DNA from: Ordospora colligata OC4
Taxonomy: Eukaryota > Microsporidia > Ordosporidae
Length of the DNA stretch: 64,000 nucleotides
Assembly (NCBI RefSeq): GCF_000803265.1
Contig: NW_014575399.1
Coordinates: 62,001-126,000 of the forward strand
Direction: 5' to 3'
The notes under the pieces were generated by a model. That model was not told the DNA's origin, did no database searches, and was given only the letters and a program-made list of their open reading frames with translations. Both the position numbers and the translations under genes were made by a program. Position 1 is the first letter of the stretch; each line of letters begins with the position of its first letter. Below are positions 1 to 7,089 of this stretch, piece by piece.

Positions 1-589
1 GTTCTTTGCTCTCGGTATGCATAATACACTCACGTAATATTTTTACATATTGCTCAGGATATTCTTTGTTACTAATAACACTGTCATAGTACTTCACGAT
101 TTCACCTCGTTCTGCATCACTCAGCATTTGCGCTGCCTCATCAAACACCCAGCAATGCACTCCACGCCTTCCAGAAAACACAAATCCAATCTTGTGGAAG
201 CCAAACTCGTGATGCAGAGAATAATCGAGTATCTTGATTGCTGCCTTCACAAGCGCAAAGCACTGCTCGCAAACAGCCTTTTCATTACAACAACTCCTGG
301 GATAATCCGTCAAATCAATATCAAATACAAGCTCCTTACTAGCAACTCTTGGGCAGTTATGCTTAGCAGGACGACCCTTGTACACCGCCCCAATGTCTAT
401 TCGTTCAGGAACAATACTCATCAGCTTCTTCCTAAACTCATCTACAGATCCAAAACTGAGGAACCGTATATAAGATCCAGAGAGTGTTCCAAACGAGACT
501 TCTCGGCACTCATTTATTCCCAGGCACTTGAAAATCACATCCAACGGCAACAGCTTTCTGTAATACGCCTTCAGCTGATCAGAATCCAT
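1..589 (-). CDS. PRI1: DNA primase small (catalytic) subunit, C-terminus beyond window
   Basis: The minus strand encodes 196 codons of the catalytic subunit of eukaryotic/archaeal primase, which makes RNA primers with DNA polymerase alpha. The start ATG is at 589-587 and the frame runs off the window at base 1, so only about the N-terminal half is present. Family hallmarks are visible: IDIGAVY, the metal-binding VFDIDLTDY (DxD) at about residues 90-98, a Cys-rich stretch after it, and SGRRGVHCWVFD. The start sits just after TCCTC. It is a head-to-tail neighbour of the transporter gene, which ends 39 bp upstream. Confidence 0.93.
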   Translation of the reverse strand, partial: MDSDQLKAYYRKLLPLDVIFKCLGINECREVSFGTLSGSYIRFLSFGSVDEFRKKLMSIVPERIDIGAVYKGRPAKHNCPRVASKELVFDIDLTDYPRSCCNEKAVCEQCFALVKAAIKILDYSLHHEFGFHKIGFVFSGRRGVHCWVFDEAAQMLSDAERGEIVKYYDSVISNKEYPEQYVKILRECIMHTESKE

Positions 590-628
590 GAGGATAAATA
601 CATTATTTATTTTCTATATTGTTTATGC

Positions 629-1558
629 TCATACAGACACAGTGTTCTCCTCCCTCCAGAAGAAGTTGAACATCTGTGCTCCAATCATAGCAAGTGAAAC
701 TCCCAGGAACTTCTGTGCATCTATCTCATATGAAAGAAGAATATCAGACGCAATTGCTGAAGCACCAGTGCATACATTCACAAGAGTTGATCGTTCTACA
801 GAATCAAGGTACAATGAGACACTTGACATGACATATGCCATTATTATTTCACTAAGCACTGCAAGATATGCCATTGGAGATTTAAGTGCCTCTACATAGC
901 TGTGTGCATTGCTGAATATCTCCTCTATCAGATGGAGCGATGAAAATGTTGCCAGGTAGAATGTATATGCCATCATGTAGCTCCAGAAGCTTTTGATGTT
1001 TTCTAAAGCAGGCTTTACTTTCAGATCAAAAGCAACAAAGCTTGCTGCATTGAACACTCCAGAAACCATTGCGGTCAGTGTATGCATGGGGATATCATAG
1101 ATTGCATCAACCGAGGAAACCTCTATGAAAACCCCAATCATGATAATTAATAGACCAAAGTACTGTGCAAATGAATAGCGAGTCCCACTCCAAGCAAAAG
1201 ACACAAGTGCAATGAAGATGTACTGGATGCTTGATGAAGTTGCATATGATGTGCATGATGCCTTGTGATAATACGAAAATGTGCCCAGACATGTTCCTAT
1301 GAAACTCAAGCTGGCAACCAAGAACACGTGCCTTATTTTGAAGTCGAGTGCTTGGATGTTTGAATACGAAACAAGCATTTTAGCAAGGCTAGACACAAAA
1401 ATCAGCAGAGCACCTGTTTTGTAATTGGAGATGATGAACGACCTAAGTGATGTAACTACAATTGCCATAAATATGCTAAGAACAACGAATGTCTCGAGTC
1501 TCTTTTTGCTCCATGGCGATCCCATTGAGGGATAGGTTATATTTAGTTTTGGGTTCAT
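629..1558 (-). CDS. Polytopic membrane protein, nucleotide-sugar/drug-metabolite transporter-like
   Basis: This 309-residue protein has about ten hydrophobic segments. Its overall pattern, including YSFAQYFGLLIIMIGVF near residue 135, resembles SLC35-type nucleotide-sugar transporters of the drug/metabolite transporter superfamily. The substrate cannot be read from the sequence. I start at the ATG at 1558-1556 (MNPKLN), directly preceded by GGGG. An in-frame ATG four codons upstream (1570) would overlap the RPC8 start codon by two bases. It is divergent from RPC8 with a 10-bp spacer. Family assignment is by topology and is moderate. Confidence 0.6.
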   Translation of the reverse strand: MNPKLNITYPSMGSPWSKKRLETFVVLSIFMAIVVTSLRSFIISNYKTGALLIFVSSLAKMLVSYSNIQALDFKIRHVFLVASLSFIGTCLGTFSYYHKASCTSYATSSSIQYIFIALVSFAWSGTRYSFAQYFGLLIIMIGVFIEVSSVDAIYDIPMHTLTAMVSGVFNAASFVAFDLKVKPALENIKSFWSYMMAYTFYLATFSSLHLIEEIFSNAHSYVEALKSPMAYLAVLSEIIMAYVMSSVSLYLDSVERSTLVNVCTGASAIASDILLSYEIDAQKFLGVSLAMIGAQMFNFFWREENTVSV

Positions 1559-1568
1559 CCCCGCGTAC
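1559..1568. promoter_or_regulatory. 10-bp spacer between two divergent start codons
   Basis: The bases CCCCGCGTAC separate the start codon of the minus-strand transporter gene (1558) from that of plus-strand RPC8 (1569). Read forward they give a CCCC motif before RPC8; read in reverse they give GGGG directly before the other ATG. Both are the known classes of microsporidian start-proximal signal. Any core promoter upstream of this must lie inside the neighbouring coding region. Confidence 0.6.
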
Positions 1569-2096
1569 ATGTTCTACACAATGTGGTTTGAAGAGGATGT
1601 AAAGATTCCGTTGAGTAGCGAAATGAAAGAGAAGGAGGTTTTTGAAGTGTTGAAGAGGAAGTATGTTGGTAAGATTATTGAAGGGTTTGGTATATGTGTG
1701 GTGATTACTGAATGTGCAAGAGTTGAGGAGTATCAGGTTTATGATGAGTTTCTGGCAGCACATGCAAAGTTTGAGATGCTTTTATTCAAGTTCTTTAGGG
1801 ATGAAGTAATGTATGGCGAGATTCTGGAGCAGAATAGTGAAGGGATCCGAGTAGGAATATCATTTTTTGATGAGATACAGGTGAAGAAGGATAATCTAGC
1901 TGAGGGTTCTGAAATGGTGTATGTGAGCGATGGAGGAGAGAAGAAGGCAGCATGGGTGTGGATTTATAAAGGCAATCGGTTTTACTTGCGTAGGAAGTCA
2001 AAGGTACGTTTGAGAGTGCTGTGGGACTGTACTGATGGATGTGTGATGTGTGATTTCAAGGAGATGGGCCTTGGCCCGATTGATTGGTGGGAGTAA
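1569..2096 (+). CDS. RPC25: RNA polymerase III subunit RPC8 (Rpc25, RPB7-like)
   Basis: This 175-residue protein is the stalk subunit of RNA polymerase III, the paralogue of RPB7 in Pol II, which pairs with Rpc17 and helps initiation. The N-terminal tip domain (MFYTMWFEEDVKIP...) aligns with the start of the human and yeast proteins. It is followed by an S1/OB part with RVGISFFDEIQV and the typical C-terminus GLGPIDWWE. It is somewhat shorter than the roughly 205 residues seen in animals. The start at 1569 matches the family and follows CCCC by 6 bases. Confidence 0.9.
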   Translation: MFYTMWFEEDVKIPLSSEMKEKEVFEVLKRKYVGKIIEGFGICVVITECARVEEYQVYDEFLAAHAKFEMLLFKFFRDEVMYGEILEQNSEGIRVGISFFDEIQVKKDNLAEGSEMVYVSDGGEKKAAWVWIYKGNRFYLRRKSKVRLRVLWDCTDGCVMCDFKEMGLGPIDWWE

Positions 2097-2194
2097 GCAG
2101 TGGAGAAGAGAATGGAAGAACATGCATGTGTGGAGCATAATGTATGATGGTGAAGTGAATAGGAATTAGAGTAAATTGAAAACGGAGCCCTTTA

Positions 2195-2347
2195 ATGGAA
2201 TATAAGGCAGATGAGGAAAAGATTGTGATTGAGCGACTTGATGTAATAATAAAGAATCTGAGAGAGATAGACACCGATCTGAACCATCTTCTTATGTTGA
2301 ATGTTGATGCAGGAGAGTTGATGAAGAGTATTGATAAAGTTTTATAG
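2195..2347 (+). CDS. Small 50-residue coiled-coil protein, DASH-subunit-like in size
   Basis: A short frame of 50 codons begins four bases after GCCC (2187-2190), the same start signal as neighbouring genes, and ends in TAG at 2345-2347. The peptide (MEYKADEEKIVIERLDVI...) is one amphipathic helix with Leu/Ile heptads and an acidic start. Its size and pattern recall the tiny DASH/Dam1 kinetochore subunits Dad1 and Dad4, but no diagnostic residue lets me choose. The motif, the preserved frame and the fit between RPC8 and the next gene support a real gene. Confidence 0.5.
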   Translation: MEYKADEEKIVIERLDVIIKNLREIDTDLNHLLMLNVDAGELMKSIDKVL

Positions 2348-2382
2348 TTTATGTATGAATATTTACAGTAAAATGCCCTGTG

Positions 2383-3255
2383 ATGAAGATAAAGCGGATA
2401 ATTGAGCTGATCAAGCGATGCAATGACCAACCGATTATATTTCACAGACTATATGGGCACTTAGCGCATGCTCTGAAGAGTGTGGACTACTTGCATGAGC
2501 TGAATGACGATTGGTCTCGGATGGTGATATATGGTGTGGTTCGGAGCAAGTATGCTAACCAAGGGCTTGAAGGAAAGGTGATGGTATTTCTGAAGGGACA
2601 CCGCCCGCCTGTGGAGAGTAGTGAGGTGAGATTGAGGATATGGATTGTTCTGTATTACATGAAGAATAGAACGGTGAGTCAATTGAATCACATGATAGTA
2701 TTTGAGCTTGTGAGTAATTTTATGGGGATGACGAGCTTTATTGATGGACTTATTATATCTGTGCTTGCGATAGCAACAACAGGACCGAGTTTTGGAGCGG
2801 TAGGAAACAAGAAACTAAGAGAGGAGTGTATTGAGCATCTTCTTGAGCAAGTGAAGAAGAAGAACTTGTCTCTTATGAACAGAGCAATGGCAATTCCATG
2901 CTACTTTGGACATGAGAAGGAACCGCCTCTGGTAGTAGATGCAGTGATGGAAGAGAATCTAATGAGTGTGGTGATTCTTGAACGTGTGTGTTTTTATGCA
3001 AAATTTGCTAAGGACTCAAGATTTGTTAAACAGATTGTGCCTGATGATCATATGTTTATTGAATCGCTCAGGAAGTATATCAACAGGCAGTTTATGAGAG
3101 ATAATGTGAAAAGAGGATGTGCAGTATCAGAGTGTGTTGTTGAGGACACAGGTGTTTTTGATGCAATTCGAAGGGCGTATGGAAAGGCTGGAAACAAGCA
3201 GAGGTTTTTAAGCAAGGTTGTTGAGTTTGTGACAGGATTGGATAATGAGCAGTGA
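2383..3255 (+). CDS. Unknown protein, 290 residues
   Basis: I do not recognise this protein. It is a mixed helical soluble protein with no clear signal peptide. One hydrophobic patch (about residues 105-130, with FIDGLIISVLAIA) could be a buried helix. The C-terminal third is basic. The ATG at 2383 follows CCCTGTG, the identical arrangement to that before BUB3 at 5546. The frame itself could be read from a GTG at 2380, but ATG is preferred. It lies head-to-tail after the small gene at 2195 with a 35-bp gap. Confidence 0.7.
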   Translation: MKIKRIIELIKRCNDQPIIFHRLYGHLAHALKSVDYLHELNDDWSRMVIYGVVRSKYANQGLEGKVMVFLKGHRPPVESSEVRLRIWIVLYYMKNRTVSQLNHMIVFELVSNFMGMTSFIDGLIISVLAIATTGPSFGAVGNKKLREECIEHLLEQVKKKNLSLMNRAMAIPCYFGHEKEPPLVVDAVMEENLMSVVILERVCFYAKFAKDSRFVKQIVPDDHMFIESLRKYINRQFMRDNVKRGCAVSECVVEDTGVFDAIRRAYGKAGNKQRFLSKVVEFVTGLDNEQ

Positions 3256-3385
3256 CTAGAGGAGGCATCTACATATTGAGAATGGGTTGAATGAAATAAA
3301 GTGGTTGTTGTAAGTGTTGAAAAGATTCTAAGAAATACAAATTGAAAAGTAGTGGATATGAAAAGGCTCGGAGATGCGGAGTAAT

Positions 3386-3391
3386 AAAAAA
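3386..3391 (-). terminator. Pol III terminator of tRNA-Arg (T6)
   Basis: Six consecutive T on the minus strand directly follow the discriminator base of the tRNA. This is the standard RNA polymerase III stop signal. Confidence 0.8.
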
Positions 3392-3464
3392 CGCCCTGAG
3401 CGGGACTCGAACCCGCAGTCTTCTGCTTAGAAGGCAGACGCGATAGCCATTTCGCTATCAGGGC
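3392..3464 (-). tRNA. tRNA-Arg (anticodon TCT)
   Basis: The minus strand folds into a full cloverleaf. The acceptor stem is GCCCTGA/TCAGGGC, the D arm TAGCGAAATGGCTA, and the anticodon loop CTTCTAA with anticodon TCT. The T arm is GCGGGTTCGAGTCCCGC, and the discriminator base is G. There is no intron. A run of six T (plus-strand A at 3386-3391) follows as the Pol III terminator. Confidence 0.95.
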
Positions 3465-3534
3465 CCCAGTTTAAAGTGTCCAGGTCCCAAAGTGAACCGT
3501 TAGAACGATATGAACATTCACACAAGCACCCCTT

Positions 3535-4839
3535 ATGCGCGAGGTGATCACATTACAGGTTGGACAATGTGGAAATCAAATAGGAGCTGAGTTCTGGAAG
3601 ATGCTTTGTAATGAGCATGGAATATCACCGTGTGGAATTCTACAGGATTTTAGAGACCTTGGTGATAGGAAGGACGTGTTTTTCTACGAAGCAGATGACA
3701 ATGTGTTTGTACCACGCTCAGTCCTTGTTGATCTTGAACCACGAGTGCTTGCTCAGGTTCCATCGTTTTTCAACCAAGAAAACATTTTTCTTTCGAACGA
3801 AGGAGGAGGAGCTGGGAACAACTGGGGGCATGGATACTGTGCAGGAAAAGGAATGGGCGATGATTTAATAGACATTTTGCAAAGAGAAGCTGAATGTTGC
3901 GATTCGCTTGAGACATTCTTCTTACTTCACTCAATTACTGGTGGAACAGGCTCTGGATTTGGATCTTTGCTTCTTGAACGGATCAGAGATGAATTTCCAA
4001 AGAAGATTCTACAAACATATTCAATCTTTCCAAACAACGATGAGTCCAGCGATGTGGTTGTACAACCATATAATTCGATACTGACACTTCAGAGGCTTTT
4101 TGAATGCTGCGACAGTGTGGTTGTGATGGACAACTCGTCTCTTGGCAGATATGCGCTGGACTCCTTGAGAATTGATACACCAACATTTGAGCACATCAAC
4201 TTGCTTATTTCGACAGTCATGTGTGCAGCAACAAGCACTATCAGGTTTCCAAGTTACATGTACTGCACACATCAGTCGATAAATGCATCTCTTGTGCCAA
4301 TCGATCCATTCAAGTTTGTTGTGCCCTCGTATACACCTTTTGTGTGTGGAGAGATGTCCAGAGTCGTAAGGAAGGCCACACCATCAGATGTGATGCGAAG
4401 GCTTCTTTTACCAAAAACAAGACTTGCAAGCTATGACTCTTCAAAAACACAAGCTTTCGTGTCTGTGATGAACATCCTCCACGGGGTTGATGATGCAAGC
4501 GAGGTGTCTAGAACGGTGATGAGGCTTCTTGACAAGAGGGTTGTTAACTTTGTGCCTTGGATGCCTCCTTCTTTCAATGTCGTTCTTAATAGAAATATTA
4601 GTAACCGGATGGGCGTCAGCAGAGTGTCAGGTCTTGGTCTTATAAATTCATCTGGAATTGCATCTGCCATCGATAAGATTTGTGGGCAGTTTGATAAGCT
4701 TCGAAGACAGCGTGCGTTTCTTGATATATACAAGAAGTTTGGTGTTGATACCGAGATGTTTGACCAGAGTAAGGAAACAATACAGAAGCTATTAGAGGAG
4801 TACAGCAGAGCAGAGCTTTCTAATTATTCAAGTACCTGA
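3535..4839 (+). CDS. TUB4: Gamma-tubulin
   Basis: This 434-residue protein nucleates microtubules at the spindle plaque. It begins [17 protein letters not shown], carries the tubulin nucleotide loop GGTGSGFGS at about residue 141, and has gamma-specific sequence such as [12 protein letters not shown] and RFPSYMY. Its length is normal for the family (about 450). The ATG at 3535 follows CACCCCTT, a CCC start motif. Together with BUB3, KNL1, the INCENP-like protein and the kinesin it makes the window rich in mitotic genes. Confidence 0.97.
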   Translation: MREVITLQVGQCGNQIGAEFWKMLCNEHGISPCGILQDFRDLGDRKDVFFYEADDNVFVPRSVLVDLEPRVLAQVPSFFNQENIFLSNEGGGAGNNWGHGYCAGKGMGDDLIDILQREAECCDSLETFFLLHSITGGTGSGFGSLLLERIRDEFPKKILQTYSIFPNNDESSDVVVQPYNSILTLQRLFECCDSVVVMDNSSLGRYALDSLRIDTPTFEHINLLISTVMCAATSTIRFPSYMYCTHQSINASLVPIDPFKFVVPSYTPFVCGEMSRVVRKATPSDVMRRLLLPKTRLASYDSSKTQAFVSVMNILHGVDDASEVSRTVMRLLDKRVVNFVPWMPPSFNVVLNRNISNRMGVSRVSGLGLINSSGIASAIDKICGQFDKLRRQRAFLDIYKKFGVDTEMFDQSKETIQKLLEEYSRAELSNYSST

Positions 4840-4909
4840 GTTTATATTCATGTAGCATTCTTTAACTCAATAGATGCGCGTTGATCAATAGAATAAAGAT
4901 TTTTACTGT

Positions 4910-5407
4910 TTATTTGTTACTTCCCATTGTGAATGACTTTGTTGCTTTGTGAATGAATGATGCAAGTCCCTTCGGAACCTTCATTCCATCCACTCCTTCA
5001 AAGTTTCTTTTTGCAAGCCTGTCGATCATCTCGGTGCTCTTGGACTGCACAATCATGCCTTCATACACAAATCCTGCCACAAGCAATATAACCTGATCAT
5101 ACTTCTTCCAAAGCTTGTCTTTGATTGAACTCTTGATGATTGACATAAATCCAATCATGAACTCGTTGAATGCATGCCAAACGAATGGTTCGTTGCATTC
5201 TATAGGGCAGTAGATGATCAGCACAAGCTCATCGATCTTCTTAGACATGACTATTCTGTCAAATGCCATCGACATATTTTCCTTGGCATATATAACCTTT
5301 TCAACGATTCTCTTTGAAAGGTCTTCATCCTTTACAAATGTTTTTTTGAATAGAATTTCTCCATTGGTATCTGCAATAATCAATCCTTCAATGTCCAGGC
5401 AATCCAT
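4910..5407 (-). CDS. RET3: Coatomer subunit zeta
   Basis: This 165-residue longin-fold protein matches zeta-COP, the small adaptor-like subunit of the COPI coat used in Golgi-ER retrieval. The N-terminus has a strand-rich start (IEGLIIADTNGEILFKK). The C-terminal half has the family pattern ILLVAGFVYEGMIVQSKS followed by IDRLAKRN. The length is close to the yeast protein (189). The start ATG (5407-5405) follows AGCCCTGA. Another COPI subunit, beta-COP, lies at 49968. Confidence 0.8.
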   Translation of the reverse strand: MDCLDIEGLIIADTNGEILFKKTFVKDEDLSKRIVEKVIYAKENMSMAFDRIVMSKKIDELVLIIYCPIECNEPFVWHAFNEFMIGFMSIIKSSIKDKLWKKYDQVILLVAGFVYEGMIVQSKSTEMIDRLAKRNFEGVDGMKVPKGLASFIHKATKSFTMGSNK

Positions 5408-5545
5408 TCAGGGCTTGTTGTTTTGGTATTTCCAATGTTTGTTTTTGAAACGATGGCTCTTGCAAATGTGATGTATTTTATGCACATGGAAACTTTTGAT
5501 ATATAAATGTGATACACTTTATGCGCAGATGCAGGCATCCCTGTG

Positions 5546-6439
5546 ATGAAAGTGCACGAGATTAACTCTGTTCCACAAGATACAATTATGAGTGCGGTAT
5601 GTGAAAACAGATTTGTATTGGCTTCTTGGGACTGTAAGCTGTGTCTGTACTCCAGTGATGCACTTGAGTTGATTAAGCAAGTTTGTAGTGATTCTCCTGT
5701 TACAAGAGTCATCTTGTCTTCAGGCACTGAAGAAGGGGATGATTCTATACGTGTTATCACTGGAGACATCGAAGGAAAGGTCTGTATGTACGATGGCTTT
5801 CTGAACAAAACAAAGGAAATACAAAGCGGTGTTGGTGGAATACAGTTTCTTCATCAATGTGGCAGTACAATAGTCGTTGGTGGATGGAATAAGAAAATTG
5901 TATTTATTGAATCAAGCGGGATAAGAAATACACTTGATACTGATGGAAAGATACACTGTTCAGCCATTATTGGAGATATATTAATCTGTGGACAACATAA
6001 CTCAGTTGTGGGATACAATATTAGCAATTGCTCTGTGTTTTTCAGGCGGCTATTTGATATGCCTGTGCGCTCACTTGCGATTCATGCCAGTGGATTTTTT
6101 GCTGGAACCACAAGTGGAAGAATATATTATGAGGATTTTGCAAATGGAGACAATTCGTACGTATTCAACGCACACTACGACATTTCAGGAGAAGTAAAGA
6201 CATTCTATCCGGTCAATGCTCTGGTTATACACAAGCATCTGTATTCTGGTGGATCTGATGGAAAACTGTTGAGATGGAGGCTTGGCTCAAAGAAAACATG
6301 CAAAGTGATGCACACACAGGCAGTTGGCGTCAGTAGCATATGCACTAAAACAAACCGATTGTTTGTGACGTTTTCATATACTCATGACAACGGTCAGATC
6401 GACAAGTATTCTAGCAAGGCATTCGCAATTGATATATGA
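5546..6439 (+). CDS. BUB3: BUB3 spindle-checkpoint WD40 protein
   Basis: This 297-residue beta-propeller resembles BUB3/RAE1 rather than other WD40 proteins. It has LASWDCKLCLYSSDALEL in the first blade and SGRIYYEDF in the middle. Its diagnostic region FYPVNALVIHKHLYSGGSDGKLLRWRL sits near the C-terminus. BUB3 binds phosphorylated MELT motifs of KNL1, which is encoded at 39536. The ATG at 5546 follows CCCTGTG. The end of the gene is 97 bp before RER1. Confidence 0.85.
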   Translation: MKVHEINSVPQDTIMSAVCENRFVLASWDCKLCLYSSDALELIKQVCSDSPVTRVILSSGTEEGDDSIRVITGDIEGKVCMYDGFLNKTKEIQSGVGGIQFLHQCGSTIVVGGWNKKIVFIESSGIRNTLDTDGKIHCSAIIGDILICGQHNSVVGYNISNCSVFFRRLFDMPVRSLAIHASGFFAGTTSGRIYYEDFANGDNSYVFNAHYDISGEVKTFYPVNALVIHKHLYSGGSDGKLLRWRLGSKKTCKVMHTQAVGVSSICTKTNRLFVTFSYTHDNGQIDKYSSKAFAIDI

Positions 6440-6536
6440 CCAGCAACAAGAGATTTGTATGATACTAAAGCATGAGCTAATCAAGAACACGAATGTAATG
6501 CGTGCATTTTTTGATGATTTACATGCCCCCACTCAA

Positions 6537-7034
6537 ATGGACTTGAAAACATTGAAGCAAGTGTACTTAGACAGGCTTGCATCGAGACCAGACATACGAT
6601 GGGCCATCACGTGGGTTATTTTTGTACTATACTGCATCCGCATCTGGATGACAAATGCATTTTACCTGGTGACGTATTGCATGGGGATCTATCTTCTGCA
6701 TGCAGTAATTCTTTTCCTGACGCCGAAGGGAGAGATGATTCCAGACCCGTTTGAGAATGTTGATGATGACTATGTCCCAGAAAAGATAGATAATGAGTTT
6801 AAGCCGTTTGTGAGGAATCTCCCGGAGCTTGAGTTCTGGATGTTTGCCACAAAGACTCTTGGAACTGCGCTGTTTGGGACGTTTTTTTCGATTCTAGACA
6901 TTCCGGTGTATACGCCGATTCTTGTTGGATACTTTATATTCATGGTGGTTTACACAGGAAGACGGTTGATATCGCACATGAAGAAGTATAACTATAATCC
7001 GTTTGTGCAGAACAAGGAGTACTATAAGAAATAA
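6537..7034 (+). CDS. RER1: RER1, Golgi-to-ER retrieval receptor
   Basis: This 165-residue protein has four membrane segments and the conserved RER1 core: WAITWVIFVLYCIRI, LHAVILFLTPK, KPFVRNLPELEFW, then FFSILDIPVYTPILVGYFI and RRLISHMKKYNYNPF. RER1 recycles ER membrane proteins through COPI vesicles. A longer frame extends upstream into BUB3, but the ATG at 6537 follows GCCCCCACTCAA and aligns with the start of yeast RER1, so I use it. Confidence 0.93.
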   Translation: MDLKTLKQVYLDRLASRPDIRWAITWVIFVLYCIRIWMTNAFYLVTYCMGIYLLHAVILFLTPKGEMIPDPFENVDDDYVPEKIDNEFKPFVRNLPELEFWMFATKTLGTALFGTFFSILDIPVYTPILVGYFIFMVVYTGRRLISHMKKYNYNPFVQNKEYYKK

Positions 7035-7089
7035 AGAAATGTTGGTGTTAATGCTTTTTAATACAAATTGTTCCAGGTATTGAATCCTG

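Noticed and set aside
50..697. 215-codon plus-strand frame at the window start
   Set aside because: It is the shadow of the primase gene on the other strand, whose translation has clear catalytic motifs.
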